From the NCBI GenBank assembly GCA_028829895.1, contig CM054181.1, forward strand, positions 45,004,759 to 45,068,758: a stretch of DNA of 64,000 nucleotides, read 5' to 3'. The DNA comes from Sinotaia quadrata (taxonomy: Eukaryota; Mollusca; Gastropoda; Architaenioglossa; Viviparidae). Position numbers and translations under genes: made by a program. Each line of letters opens with the position of its first letter. Within the stretch, counting starts at the first letter, position 1. The notes beneath the pieces were generated by a model, which worked only from the letters and a program-made list of their open reading frames with translations, had not been told where the DNA came from and ran no database searches. Shown in pieces: positions 24,706-37,824 of this stretch.

Positions 24706-26175
24706 CCGAGGTGCTTCCGTGACGCCAGTCATAACACGGATAATACTGCTCTGGCACGGAGGGTCTCTTTAGTCAGTCCACAATGCCTAATCAAACTGTT
24801 ACCCAGATGGAAAGTAGTTACCTCGCGCCACACCCCCTTTTTCTTGGCACGTGGGCCACCGGCGGCAGCAGTTGTTAACGCGAGTATCCTTGTCCTTAAA
24901 TAAATACTTGTAGTGAGTGTCCTACTGCAACGTGGCAGTTAAATCTATCTACTTTCTCTGTCGTGCGTACCGATGTTAGTATATACGTTTGTGTATATAC
25001 TTGCAGCCGTATGCTTGGGAGTGTTATATATAGGATGCCCTCTTGCCTTGCTCTCCCTCTTCCCACCCCCTCTCCCCATACGTTTTAAATTTCGGCGTCT
25101 CGCTCGTCTGCTTTTTAAGTTTTGAGTTGCTTTTTCTTTCTCGCTACCCCACCCACTCCTAGACGTGCGCTTTAACTTCCAGCAGTGGCATTTGACATAA
25201 AATATGTCTGTTTTGTCTGTGTCATTTCATATACATGTTAATATTAAACTTTAAGCAACAAATCCTCCTCCTCTCACACAAACACAAACAACCCCCACCC
25301 CCACCCCCATCTCGCTGTCAGCGCTGATAATGTTTGACGCGATATGCCTACCTGGTTGTCCTTGAGTAGCCCTTCTCTCAGACTAGTCATAGTTAGTCGG
25401 AAAACTAGGGCTTTCCCAATTGCTTTCTCCACCAGTAGGGCTGTGAGCAAGTTGTCAATTGCCTATGGTCTAAATTTCTCCGGACAAATTCTTCAATTGT
25501 TACTCGCGCAAAGCCTCCTGTGTGTGTCCCTTTGTTTCTTGTTCAAGTTGGCGTGCACAGACGTTTGGTATGGGCTGTAACGCTGTGCGAGATGCGTTCA
25601 TTCATCACCTATCCAGACCTTGGTTAGATCGCTGTAAACCCAGACACCCCACACGAGGACTTTTAAATATACACAGCAGCGTTCCGCGGCTTGTGCGTGG
25701 GAGATAATGCTTCTTTTCAAGGTTGTTCACCACGCTGTCCGCTCTTTTTCTTCTTTAATTTTCCTATAGACTAATTGAACGAAGACTTGAAAGAAAAACA
25801 TTATTAACGACTTAGAACAATGAGCATTTCAACTTTCACTTTTTTCCCCAATGTATGTATTTTGTTTTTCTTAGTGCACTTTTAAAAAAACTTTTAGTCG
25901 ATTCAGTTAATAATAGTGTTCATTTGGTTCTTCTACCCCATAATTCGACCTCTCTTAATCATGGAGCTGTCTTATCTTTGGTTAGACACATTATTTCTCT
26001 CGTGTGTTGGGCTCGAAATAGCTTTTTTCTAAAAATTAAGAAAAATCTGTATTAGGAGATATTATTAAAGTTTATGCATAGTGGACGAGAATACGTTTAA
26101 CTAACCATTTTTCTGACGGATAGTTGAATGATCCAGAGATCTAAGTGTTAAGCAAACAAACAGGAGTTTGGTGTG

Positions 26176-26206
26176 TATGTATGTGTGTGTGTGTGTGTGT
26201 GTGTGT
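26176..26206 (+). repeat. (GT)n microsatellite
   Basis: A short GT run preceded by GTATGTATGT. Confidence 0.93.
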
Positions 26207-27636
26207 TCACGAGTTGGGTTTGAAAAACACTGTCCAGTCACAACTCTTTAGGTCTTTTAGGACCTTCCAAGTGATGCACCCATACTTAGGATTATCTTAG
26301 TATGTTGTTTTACAAGCTCTTCACTTCATTACAGCCTTATATTTATCTATTAACAGTCAATCGGGAGAGCAGTTGCTTCGTTGGAACCATGAAAAAGTCA
26401 CTTCGCATTTTCAAATTAAAAAGAAGTCTTGGACATTTTGGGTATTGTTTTTGGCCTCAGACTATTAAGTAGAAATGTTGCTTTCCGCACAGTGGAAATC
26501 GGGGGACAGAAAATGAAAAGCTATGCAAAATCATCAATAAATTTAACATTATGGGCAAAAGCTCGCTGCGGAAAGATATTACAATAATTTGTATTAGGAA
26601 ACCGCACCCCATCTTAGTGTGAACATAGTGCATTGTTGAAAGACTATATCTTATTATTAACCATCACTAGTCAAGCCTAATGAGGATGGGTAAGAGGAAA
26701 CGTTCCCGCATGCCTTTGCTTTCACTTGCGTAATAACATTAACAGAGATCTTAGGTCCATTGTTTGAAACATACGCATGCAGACTAAACACGCGTTCTTT
26801 GTTTTGTGTGTGTTTGAGGTGAGGTGGAGGGGAGCGGTGGTGGTTGGTGGAGGGTTGCAATTCAATTCAGTTCCGTCTTAGGCATTTGAAAGTGGAAGAT
26901 CAAACAAGAATGCAATGGCGTGTGTTCACGAGCGAGTTTTAGTTTCCATTTAAGATCAAGGGTTAAGAATTTAAAAGTTATTGTCATTGACTACTTGGAA
27001 TTATTTTGAACGTAACTTGAGCGTGTGAATTAGTTGAGGTCTCTGCACGTTTGTCATATTATCTTATTCTCTTAGCATATTTGATGGATGATATGTCACA
27101 AGTACAATAATGTATTTTATTTATTTTTATTATAGGTTGCTTGTTATGCTTTGCTTTTATTTACAGTTTTATTCAGATCCTCTCTGTTCTTCATTCTCAT
27201 CTCCTCTATTCACCCCACTCCAACCTCAGAATCTTGCTTAGTAATCAGTGCTTTAACTGTTGTATTCGGTTTTATTAAATACTATACAACGCTTTCTTTA
27301 ATAATTTGCTTTAGATCCACAGTCATGTTTCTTTACCCTTGTGAGTATAGAACTCATCTATCACACACAACACGCACACTAACATTCACTCAGCAGCTGA
27401 TGATTTTGATGACTAGCGTGAACTTTTTTGTTGGCTTGCAAGTTTCTTCTGTAAGCACAGCTGATTGGAATAAACGGGGTTGTCTAATACTGGATGGGTG
27501 TGGCTGAATGGGAAGGCGGCTCGGCGTGGGAACTCTGTTTTGAAAGATTCTAATTTCGTCATAATTGTACTACTCCTGTTCCTGGGTTTTTTTTAGTTGT
27601 TGAATTGCATATTTTATTTTGCTTTACTGTATTGAC

Positions 27637-27821
27637 AGACTAAAAGGAGACAGCCGACCATGACAGTTTTCATTACCTGGAATGTTCTGCATGCGCATTC
27701 AAATATGAATCTGCTTTCTTTCTCACTCACATGAACACAAACAAAGCAGATTCATATTAATGCGCATGCAGAACATTCCAGGTAATGAAAACTGCCATGG
27801 TCGGCTGTCTCCTTTTAGTCT
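27637..27821. repeat. Near-perfect 81-bp inverted repeat (hairpin or foldback element)
   Basis: The left arm 27637-27717 and right arm 27743-27821 are reverse complements, with one substitution and one 2-bp indel, around a 25-nt spacer. The outer ends read AGACTAAAAGGAGACAGCC. No convincing target duplication flanks it. It could be a foldback MITE, a recent inverted duplication, or a hairpin-RNA source. Confidence 0.85.
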
Positions 27822-29457
27822 CGCGTAACTCTAGAACTGAATAACGTAATGTCTCTTGCGTCGCTGACGTTCATCAAGTTTCTACGTTCCGATTAAAATT
27901 AAGCATGTCCGCCAGGTCGGTTGACGCGCGCCTACGAGTGAAACTGTAGACTTATTAAATTAAAATGCAATGTGACAGCTGACTGGATAAAACTTGAAAC
28001 TAATTCACAACCTGGTGGGGGTGGGTGAGGTCTATATGACGTTCATTGCTAGGACATCCCATTTTCAGTTAAGACATCTATCCTATAGTTCAAGACATTG
28101 TATGAACTAAAATCAGATGAGTGTTGTATATAATAAGTCCATCAGCACGAAGTTTCATAGCTTGGAATGGGAAATAGTTGTAACAAAATCTTTCGGAACG
28201 ACGGGGCAGGATGGTAACCCGGCTCTGATTCAGCTCTAGATAAAATTAAAATTAAAAAAATATATATATGATTACAGTAATTCTCTGTCATTCCCTAGTT
28301 CATATCAATCGGGTCCCGTAAGCTACAGATCAAGCACACAAAAGATCCCGTGGAACTTGCACCAAAAAAAAACCCCGTGGCACTTTTTCTCGCTTCTTCA
28401 GAAATTTCCATCTCGATGCTAGTACCTACCTGAGAAATCAGCTAGAATTGGAAACGGTCGTGAAACCACATCAAACAAGTACTAAATGAGCAAGCCAGAA
28501 GTCAGAGGATCGTAAATACTTAAATAATTATGACTAGTGTGTCGCGATTTATAGATGGCCTATTATATTTAGAAAAAAATGTATTAATTTTTTATCATGT
28601 AATTTCATAAATAATTTTAAGAAATATTACACGAGGTTAATAAAAAGTCGTTTTATTGGAACATATTTTAATGTGGGGTGTGTGTGTGTGTGTGTATGTG
28701 ATGCAAAAGCCGTATTTAAAAAAGAAAGAAAGGCGTGTCGTATAGCCCGGGGGGGAGGTGGGGGCACACTACTACACTATACAATTCATGGGGTCCTATG
28801 TTGTTATGTCGACTCATATCACTGAAAATATTCCTTGATTGAAACGTAGCACGTCAGATGCTCATTAGTCCCGCTTCAGTAGAAACTAACACTCTCTTCG
28901 TGACTTAGGGATTGCTGCTGTGTTGGCTGACCGTATAATAAATAATGACAAGCTTCAGTAGAGACTAACACTCTCTTCATGACTTAGGCAGACCTGCCTA
29001 CCCCCCACCTTAGGAAACCAGAAGATCACTGGCCCAAAACCAGAAGATTTTGAATGGAAACCAGAAGATTTTATGCGGAGTCTGGCTTTTTAATAGAAAT
29101 ACCAATAATATAAAATAAATGCAAAATAAAAAAAAATAATGTTAATATTTGTAAATAAACTTACCAATAATGTAATGATTAATGCAAAGCACAAAAATTT
29201 GTCTACATTTTGTCTAGTCTCCATTCCACTGTTTATTTTAGATGAATTTTTGTCAAGCACACCAAGTGTTAGGCAGTTTTATTTAGATATTTCTTTAGAC
29301 TTCATTTGAAGAAGGATCTTCACATTTCAGAATAATGGGCCATTGAAGTACCGCATCATGATTTTCACTTTTACAGAAATTCATTAAATACATGTATTTC
29401 ATAAATGGATTTTAAAAAAAAATATATATTTAACTTTTTATTATCTAATGTACAAGC

Positions 29458-31150
29458 TGTTACGTTTCCAGTATTTATTTAAAGACCCTGCTTAGAAAAT
29501 TATAGAACTTTAATTTACTATTTAAATTAATTCCCTCTCTTTAACCTAAACAGACTGGTTGCTCAAATCATCATTCGACTAAATTAAAAATGCATCTTTG
29601 TAGTCTAGATCACAGATTTACGAAACTGATAATTTGCGTACTTTAGCTAGATTGGAAATCGTTAAAAACTCTCTTAGATTCATATGCATTCATTACGTCA
29701 TTCGTTTAGCTCAAACAGCCCCCATCCAATCCTCATCTTTTGGTCTATATGCATACAAATTACTACAAAAAGAGGTTCTTAACAAAATGAAATAGATTTA
29801 ATAAGTTTAACAATTAACAGCAACGATTAATTACGAACACGACGTCTTAATTCTACACAGCGTTGTTCTCTCATTTTACCGTCTTTGTTAAAAGTCTTAA
29901 CGAGAATTTGTCTTGCCAAATAGTCATTTGATTCTGGACCACAGTAGATATACTTAACTACACTCTTGGTCGCATGTGGGGTTCAACTGGTTAGAACTGG
30001 TCCACATCACTTTGGCTCATCGTCAGTACTGCATAGCATAACAGTCAATCGTCCACTCAATTACTGCATCGCTAATGTACTTGCGACGAATCGTTAACCG
30101 TAGTTAACACAGGTACTTCTGCACAGTTCACGTATGGGTCATGAAGACACCCGAGTCGGCGTACGACTCAAGAAGTACGAAGGTAGAGAGGAGTAACATA
30201 AGAAGAACCCGGCTGAAACAAAGGATTTTGGGCTCTGTAACTATTTGCGTCTATATTCGCAAAACCCAAGCACATGTTTCTTTGTTTAAGGTTCTGAATT
30301 TAGAATCTTTGACTATCGTGTCGTTTACAATTCAAATATGGTTATATTTAAATATACATTGTGGTTCACGTGTGTGTTACATATAACGTTACACGAACGT
30401 ATGAATTCTCAAATATTTACAGCATTAAAAATTAGAATTCACACAAAGGATTAATTCAAAATGAAGCATGAATGCTTTACAATTTTACACGAAAAATTAT
30501 ATGCAAGAACAATTTGAATTACAAAGAAGAATTCACCACGTGCACAGACATACTGGCGGCACTAGTGAATTTAAGATTTATATAAATTAAAGATAAGAAA
30601 AAGTTACAATAATTTATATACAATAACTTTTAGATTTGTCCTTTTACATCGAAACACGTGCTTTGGCTAAAATAGCGCTAAGCTGCACAAAATACATACA
30701 TCAATTCAATTACAAAATACAATCAATAAATGCAATAGATACTGTAAGAAGTAGACGTGTTATTGTTACCTCTTCAAAGTAGATTTTACTGCTCTAGCGC
30801 GGGTTCAACTTCTCTCTTACGACTCTGGTATGGCGGCGGGACGGAGCTAATGTTAAAGCTGCCTTGTATGTCTGCCGGTCTGGGAGTGAGTGACTGTTTT
30901 TGCGCCTTATGATCATTTTTTATAAAACTGCATTGAACGCATCACGTGACCGTTCACGTGGTATGTTGTTGATCTCGAAGGTGCTGGACACTGGCCTAAA
31001 GTTATGCAACAATCCGACCTTGCTAGAAAGCTTCTCTCGATACTGATGTATCACGGGTGAATTTCAACAAAGGTCCGTTCAAAAATTTAATTTTGAAACG
31101 AGCAATTGGGTCACGAGGTCATGACACAGAATTTGTCACACATCGTCACA
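29458..31150 (+). mobile_element. Family A LTR-like element, copy 1 (probable solo LTR)
   Basis: The element begins TGTTACGTTTCCAG, ends CATCGTCACA, and is flanked by a perfect 5-bp direct repeat CAAGC (29453-29457 and 31151-31155). TG...CA ends with a 5-bp target duplication are the hallmark of LTR retrotransposons. At 1693 bp with no coding frame it fits a solo LTR. A TATAAAA (30921-30927) is followed by two CACGTG boxes (30943, 30955), about 200 bp before the 3' end. That arrangement suits a U3 promoter and sets the orientation. It lies inside the TIR element. Confidence 0.8.
30917..30960 (+). promoter_or_regulatory. Conserved TATA plus CACGTG module in the family A LTR
   Basis: TATAAAA is followed about 16 bp later by CACGTG and again by CACGTG. 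Copies 2 and 3 keep a TATA-like tract and the first CACGTG at similar spacing. CACGTG is the canonical E-box for bHLH-Zip factors. That it works as an LTR promoter is inferred from position only. Confidence 0.4.
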
Positions 31151-33111
31151 CAAGCCACAAAAAGGAACATGTGCCTATTGAAAAATTTTAAGAAAAAAGT
31201 TATGATTTTTTTTTTATTGTACCCATCTAAAATATATATTTTGGGAGAACATGTAGAATTTAAAAAAATAAAATTTACTTAAACCTAAAGCATATAGGCT
31301 TTCATCCATGCACAACCTTTTAATTTTATGTATGAGAAACTAGTATACCAAATTTCAGGGACATGGAATAATTACAACTATTCAAAAGGGGTCTTACCAT
31401 TTAGTTCAACAGAGGAAAAAAGTCATTTTGAGAAAAACACATTTAAAGTAAAATAAAGACTACAGAACTTTAAAAGTGTTCAAGTGGTTTATTTTTAAAA
31501 AATAAATATACCCTATCCATACTACATTGGACTGCTCTTAGTCATTTAGCTCTCTCAGAATTAAATATACTAATACTATATATTACTATCCTTTACATCC
31601 TCAGTGTACTACAGTCTTTTTATTTTCTAATACTACATAGAACCAGAATATTGCAAAGAAATTTTTTTAAAAATATATTTATCAATCCACATTAATAAAA
31701 TTTGGAATATATGTTGTCTTTGTTATGAGAAAGCAATACCAGTTATTAGTTTTAGAATATCTGGTTCAGATTTTAATTTATAAATGATTTAAATATATAA
31801 AACACCTGTATTTTTCTAAATTTACATGTCCATTAGACTAGAGAAAAAACAGTGAAGGTCTTCCTGTAACATTTAAAATGTTATTAAAAAGACATTATTC
31901 TTCAATAAGCATGCTTTGTTAATTAAGAATTGGATATGATTAATATTATTATTTTTAATGTTTTATGCATTTCTTTTGTCTTCAATGTATGTGTATTTAT
32001 TATCATGCCTTCTAAAATTCTATTATAATAATGTGTGTACTGCGTAATCACAAAATATCAACGGCTAATTTACAAATACATGTATATATATAGGCCTATT
32101 ATATTTATAATTTTTTATTATTTTTGTTAGCAGAAATGATTAAAATAAAAAATTCGACTAAATCAAAATGTTCACAATTCCGTAAATTACTTTCAAACAA
32201 ATTTGACTCAGGATCATTTCTTTATCGCCGATGATCTTTCGTTTTAAAACTTGTGTCACTTTTTTTTTAAAAAATAAATTTTGAAGCCTTACATATTATA
32301 TAAGAATAATTACAACGGATTCTAGAAAAATGATTATTTGAACCTCAATGCGGTTTCAAACATAGGCCTACCGTTATTGAAAACGCCAATCTTTTTCCTA
32401 GCATTGCAATATAATTCGTCAAAGTAGCTCGTTTTGGACGGATAATTTCTGAAGAAAATTGCATAGACTGTCTTACATGTAAGTTGAATGTTATTTATTA
32501 AAGTAAATATTTCGTAATTGTCACGCATATACTATCGCTACGTGGCCGCCATTTTGAAAAAGCGAACTTCGTCTATCGGTCGAACGGGCAGTAAAACGTT
32601 ATGAACCGAATTTGCTTATCCCGCTAAGCTCTGACTTCTCAACATAAAAAATATTTAAAGAAAATGTTTATTTCACGAGCGAAATTCTGTTTTGTCAACT
32701 AAAATTAATAACGGCCGACGAATAAGATTCCGGAAGTGTTAGAAAAGGACTCGTATGCTGAAGAGCTCATAGCAGACGACAGAGAAGCAGTTAGAGTTAC
32801 GCCGCCGTTAGCACTATTGAACGCACGGTAAGTTTTTCGTCCTGTCATAATCGATCGTGAAAAAAAAAATTGAAAATGAAGAAAATGAAAGCGGAAGATT
32901 TCTTTTGGAAGCGGAAGAGCGGGAGATTCGAGGTAAAAGCGGGAGATTCTTCCGCAAAAAGCGGAAGGTAGGCAGGTATGCTTAGGGATTGCTGCTGTAA
33001 TGGCTGACCGTATAATAAATAATGACAAGCTTCAGTAGAGACTAACACTCTCTTCATGACTTAGGGATTGCTGCTGTGTTGGCTGACCGTATAATAAATA
33101 ATGACAAGCTT

Positions 33112-35574
33112 CCAGTGAATCCCAAAGCTTCACTAAGGCAATACTGCAGTATTTTGTAAGTGCTGTCAAAATGAACACCCACTTTAACAGTGCTCGATTC
33201 TCACTTTTTTTGTTGTGCTTCACGGAGACACAACTGAGCCAGAGAAATAAAATCTCACAGAAACAGGAGTGGTTTGCCTGTTACCAAGATGTTACTGCCG
33301 GTCAAGTTTCGCATTTCACTGTTATTTAAAGTCTGCATACCAACGACTAGTATTGCTTAAAGACCAAAAATGTTCGGTTTATTTTAATTTTAATTCTTTC
33401 TTTATTTTGCAGGTGTATCCCGAACATAAATAATCCATATATTTTTTATATTTTTTTTTTTGGGGGGGGATTATACAATTTTTTTTTTAAAAGGTAGATT
33501 GCATGGTCTTCGTTATTTCTTCCTGTCTCTAAGGACGCTAGTTGTAATTTGAAGAGCTGTAATGTTTTAGATGTTGCGTTTGGTCTGGGTATGTGTTAAT
33601 ACGTCTTAATTGTATTGCATTTTTGGAAAAATAACTTATTTCTTTTTATTTTGTTTTCAGAATGTTACATGAATTTTGAAGGGGGTTCAGATCTTTTGAA
33701 TATTACATACATTTTCAGAGGATCGGATGCAGTGAACCTTGAGGTTTAGGTCTTTTGTTGTGTTCTTAAAATTTATTTTAGTTAGGAACAGAGATAAATA
33801 TGTAGAATGTGCTGCGTTTTGTGGTGTGAGCGGGTTTGTGGAATTTTCAAGTTGTTACCACCATTCCCTCACCTCCAAAGAGAGAGACAGTTTTTGTTTT
33901 TGTTTATTTGGTTACCTTTAAAAGAAATGCTGCATTGTGCATTATTCAGGGGATCTGAATGGCCGCAGTGTTTAGACTTGCAATCAGAAGGTCCGTGCTG
34001 CAAATCCGAGTGTTTGTTTTTCATCTTGGGTTTTCAAGCTTAGACCAGTGTCAATTAAACTTGTAAAGTTTTACTATTAAAATTATTCTGTAATACAAAT
34101 CACACTTTCTTATTATCTTTATTTTTATGTTGTGTTACTATGGATTTTAAGGATGATGCATCTTTTGACAAACATCAGTGTTTGTATATGTGTGTGTGTG
34201 GGTAGTAAAAATTTAAACAGTTGTAAAAGTTTGTTAACTTCATGGCAAATTTTGTATTTAGCTTTTTCTTATCTTTTATTTTTTAGATGTATGAAGATAA
34301 GATTTTCCTTTTTAATATTCAGAATAAACCACTAATACCCTCTTAAAATTGGAGTGAAATTGAATGTTTAGTAGACTTAAAGTTGAGATTGATCCTAGAA
34401 AGACTAGGCTGTGCGTTATTAGCCAGTCGCTTTCTCGAGATAAATGATTCCTTGCAGACAGGGACTACTTTTACAAGCTGAAGAACTGTATGGCTTTCTT
34501 CAAAATTTAAGTGGGCACGCCACTCCTGCATGCAACAATCAGCAGATTTATTTAAACTCTTTCAGGAATGTTTCCTCACATTTAGCACCTTAACCTTCCC
34601 AATCTGCCCGCCTTGTAAATTTCCCGTATTTAACGCCTTAAGGCATTTTTCTCCTTACTCTCTGCAAGAATGACGCAATGGAAGTAACGAAGTGAGACTC
34701 GGTTGTTATGGGGGTGCTTTTTTTTTTTGTTGACCCCCATCCATTTCAATAAATGTAAAAAACAAGGCGTCTTGAGCACTTAGTCATCAATTTTGAAATT
34801 GTGTAAATATCCTGAACTGCAAATCACATAAATAATATTTAAATGTTATAATTTGCTGTCAAATTTATTTAAATATTTCTTTCTGATCTATTTTTGTTTG
34901 TGCTGAGATAGCAGTACGAAAAACAGCCAAGTGTGTTAGTTGTTGAGACAAGTTTTAGACAGACCTGCCTGACCATGGTTAGGCAATCATAGCGTAAAGG
35001 TCAGAGATAAATTGTATAGGTATTTAAGACATGAATGAGTAGCTGCAACTTGCCTACAAACATTTTTTGCTCAACTCTTACACCTTTATAAACTCGGGGA
35101 CTATTCATAGCATAGTACCTACCATTTTTGGTTCTAGGATGACCAAAATTTAAAGCAAGAAAGTCGAAGTGTTGTCGAGTGGAACACATTACTTTTGGAG
35201 TGGAAACATGTCTCTAAGTTGAACACAATGAAATATGACTGCAGTACCAGTCACTCACATATATACCTGGTTCAAACTACAACTCTTTACTTGGTCTTGT
35301 AACATAGACCCGTTTTTTTCTGAAAGCATTTGTGGCAGTCAGCAACTTAAAGTCAAATATATGTATGGAACAGTTGATGTTTGTTTTTACTTAGAAAATT
35401 TATTAGTTGCGTTTTTTACTTAGAAAATTCTTGAGCTGATTTTTTTCTTCTCTCTCTCTCTTTAGCTAAAGGCACCCTTAAACAATAGCTGAGCTTCAAA
35501 AATAATTCCGAGAAGGTTAAGTCAGTCTGAAAGAAATGTATTGTATAACCCCATTCGTTAGTCTTGGTCAATTC
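33112..35574. other. Unannotated DNA with a SINE trace
   Basis: T-rich stretches and one degenerate tRNA-like segment are present. CAGACCTGCCTGACC at 34961 resembles the end of the TIR element but has no partner. Confidence 0.45.
33950..34012 (+). repeat. Degenerate tRNA-derived SINE head
   Basis: ATGGCCGCAGTGTTTAG, then TTGCAATCAGAAGGTCC, then GCAAATCCGAG follow the order and spacing of a tRNA A-box arm, anticodon region and B-box, all degenerate. It is consistent with an old tRNA-derived SINE. No poly-A tail or target duplication was identified. Confidence 0.4.
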
Positions 35575-36079
35575 AAAACACTGAGATTTCTGATCTAAGT
35601 GAAATTTAGCATGTCAGAGGCATACAAGAAAGTTAAGACTAGTAAGAGAGAAAAAGTACACTGAAATTTGTGATCTAAGTGAAGCTTAGCACGTCAGAAG
35701 CTTACAAGAAAGCTAAGTTAGAAACATAACACTGCGCTTTGTGATCTAAGTGAAGCTTAGAAAATGTCAGGGACTTACAAGAAAGCTAAGAGAGAAACAA
35801 AACGCTGAGCTTTGTGATCTAAGTGGTCCTTACAAGAAAGCTAAGAGAGAAACAAAACGCTGAGTTTGTGATCTAAGTGAAGCATAGAAAATGTCAAGGA
35901 CTTACAAGAAAGCTAAGAGAGAAACAAAACGCTGAGCTTTGTGATCTAAGTGAAGCTTAGAAAATGTCAAGGACTTACAAGAAAGCTAAGAGAGAAACAA
36001 AACGCTGAGCTTTGTGATCTAAGTGAAGCTTAGAAAATGTCAGGGACTTACAAGAAAGCTAAGAGAGAAACAAAACGCT
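35575..36079 (+). repeat. Minisatellite, about 6-7 units of 73 bp
   Basis: Units contain TTTGTGATCTAAGTGAAGC then GACTTACAAGAAAGCTAAG. The last four are nearly identical and the first two are more diverged. One unit has an internal deletion (about 35824). Confidence 0.9.
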
Positions 36080-36959
36080 GCCCAGATACGTTCGTAAGCA
36101 CACAATTGCTTAGACATACGCGTGCACTCATGCATGCATACCAGCAGAATACGGAGTGAACGATAGAATGTTGTGAAAATAGGATAAAATAAACAAATCA
36201 AGGTGGCATTGTATTGCAAGAAATAGGTCTCTTTTTCGGCACTTTAAGGGTGCTGAGCCAATTTTTAAGAAACGCCGGGACAATAAAATGTGTTAATTAG
36301 TTTGGCATTGACATTTTCCTTTTTGTATTTTAGGGAGAGGGAAAGGCTTCAGAGCTCGTCTCCTGAGTTCACTTTAGAGAATCTCACTGCGTGTCTGTTT
36401 TACATTTACAACGAAATTTCGAGACGGGTATTTTGATCTAGTAGATCGGAGATGAAATAAGAGGAAAATAAAAATATATTATTAAACCGCTGAGATGATT
36501 TCATAGCTTTCATAGAGTGCAAGTTTCTGTCTCTCTCTTTCCCTTTCTGGTTCTCTTTTGCTGTCTTTGTCAAAGTCATTAACTTTTTACTCTGCTGATA
36601 TTAATATTGAAGTAAGTGTCCTAGAGAGTTCCACTTAGCTATTTTCAAATGTCGTTGTCGGTCTCGTGTTCCCACGGTTAAATGGTTCAGAATCACAGTT
36701 CGGACAACAGTGGTTTGTTCACGGTACGGGTACCAGTTTCAGCTATGCCAGTCTTCCATCTGACCTTACAGGCAGCGCTGGTGTGTACTTGTGAAGGTGT
36801 ATCTCCAAGATACAACGCAAGAGCAAGGCTTGTCACAGGCAAGCAGGCCCAAGCAATGAAAAAGCCCAAGTTGAAGTAGGAACAATAGAACAGAATAAAA
36901 CCCGCTCTGGAAATAGAACGATTCCCATGAGCTACTGTGTTAACGTTTTCGCGTTCCAA

Positions 36960-37824
36960 TACACGTGTTCGATAATAAAAGGCATAGCTTGATCCTAGAC
37001 GTATTATGTCTTTACAATATAATTACATTTATAAAGAAAGATACAAATAATTCACATACCATATGAATTCCCAAACGTTTACGTTATACAAAAATGGAAT
37101 TCATATAAAGAAAAATAAGATATAATTCAAAATCAATGCATGTGCGTTTCACAAATCATAAATGGAATTAAACGCAAAATGAATTTGAATCATCAAGAAA
37201 ATTCCGCAACATGCACAGACGTTCTGCGTCATAGAATGAATTAAAGATTAATAAATTAAAGAATTAAAGATTACAATTAATTTATGTACAATGAACATTA
37301 GACTATAGCCACATTTCTTATCGAGCCACGTGTTTGGAGGAGATTGCAAATATATTTTCCTATACAAACACAATGCATAAATCCATACAACAAATCATAA
37401 AATAAGAATACAATTAATACTTTAAGAAGTGGATGTGTTTTTACCTTCTTACGTAGATAACTGCATCTAAGACAACGGATTCTTACTCATACTTTTTCGT
37501 ACGACTTCTTGGAATTTCGGAGGCACCATGGGTGTGTTCTGTCAGCCCGGTCCCTCGTTTAAGTAAAGAATTTCGCGCGTGTCAGGGTATTTATGAAAAT
37601 GCATGAATTCATCACGTGACCCGTCACATGGTGACGCTACAGCTTGACCTACAGTCGGCTATTGTTCCCAAAATTACATAATATGGAATGAGTCCTCTCT
37701 ACTTCGAATACAGCAAAGCATGTCGGGATGCTCTAACAAAGGAACTACATTCGAAAATACAATTTAAAATTGAAAAACTGGGCCAAGAGTTCACGACACA
37801 GAATTTTGTCTTGACTCTATCACA
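36960..37824 (+). mobile_element. Family A LTR-like element, copy 3 (3' portion)
   Basis: From about 36960 the sequence tracks the second half of copies 1 and 2. It includes the TATTTATGAAAA stretch and CACGTG (37613-37618) and ends near TCTATCACA. The 5' half is not recognisable and the 5' boundary is uncertain. The copy appears truncated or strongly diverged. Confidence 0.6.

Larger units (their letters stand above)
23331..27636. other. Upstream flank of the coding exon, AT-rich
   Basis: It holds two GT microsatellites and a MITE-like palindrome. No promoter element is secure. A T/A-rich stretch (about 23441-23465) lies about 110 bp upstream of the ATG. Confidence 0.4.
28988..32981. mobile_element. 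TIR DNA transposon, non-autonomous, split by a nested LTR-like element
   Basis: The left end reads GCAGACCTGCCTACC and the right end, reverse-complemented, GCATACCTGCCTACC (14 of 15 identical). TTAG flanks both sides (28984-28987 and 32982-32985). Removing the element and one TTAG restores a 79-bp tandem array to exactly 237 bp (3 x 79), which supports the boundaries. Subterminal repeats are present: AACCAGAAGAT occurs three times near the left end, and GCGGAAGA/GCGGGAGA motifs repeat near the right end. Without the nested insertion the element is about 2.3 kb. No transposase frame was recognised, so it is probably non-autonomous. The superfamily is not assigned. Confidence 0.8.
28877..33111 (+). 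repeat. 79-bp array, 3 units, split by the TIR element
   Basis: Units start CAGTAGAGACTAACACTCTC and end ATGACAAGCTT. Pieces 28877-28987 and 32982-33111 total 241 bp; subtracting one TTAG leaves exactly three units. The array therefore predates the insertion. Confidence 0.9.

Noticed and set aside
34960..34975. CAGACCTGCCTGACC similar to the TIR of the 28988-32981 element
   Set aside because: There is no matching opposite end, no subterminal repeats and no target duplication.
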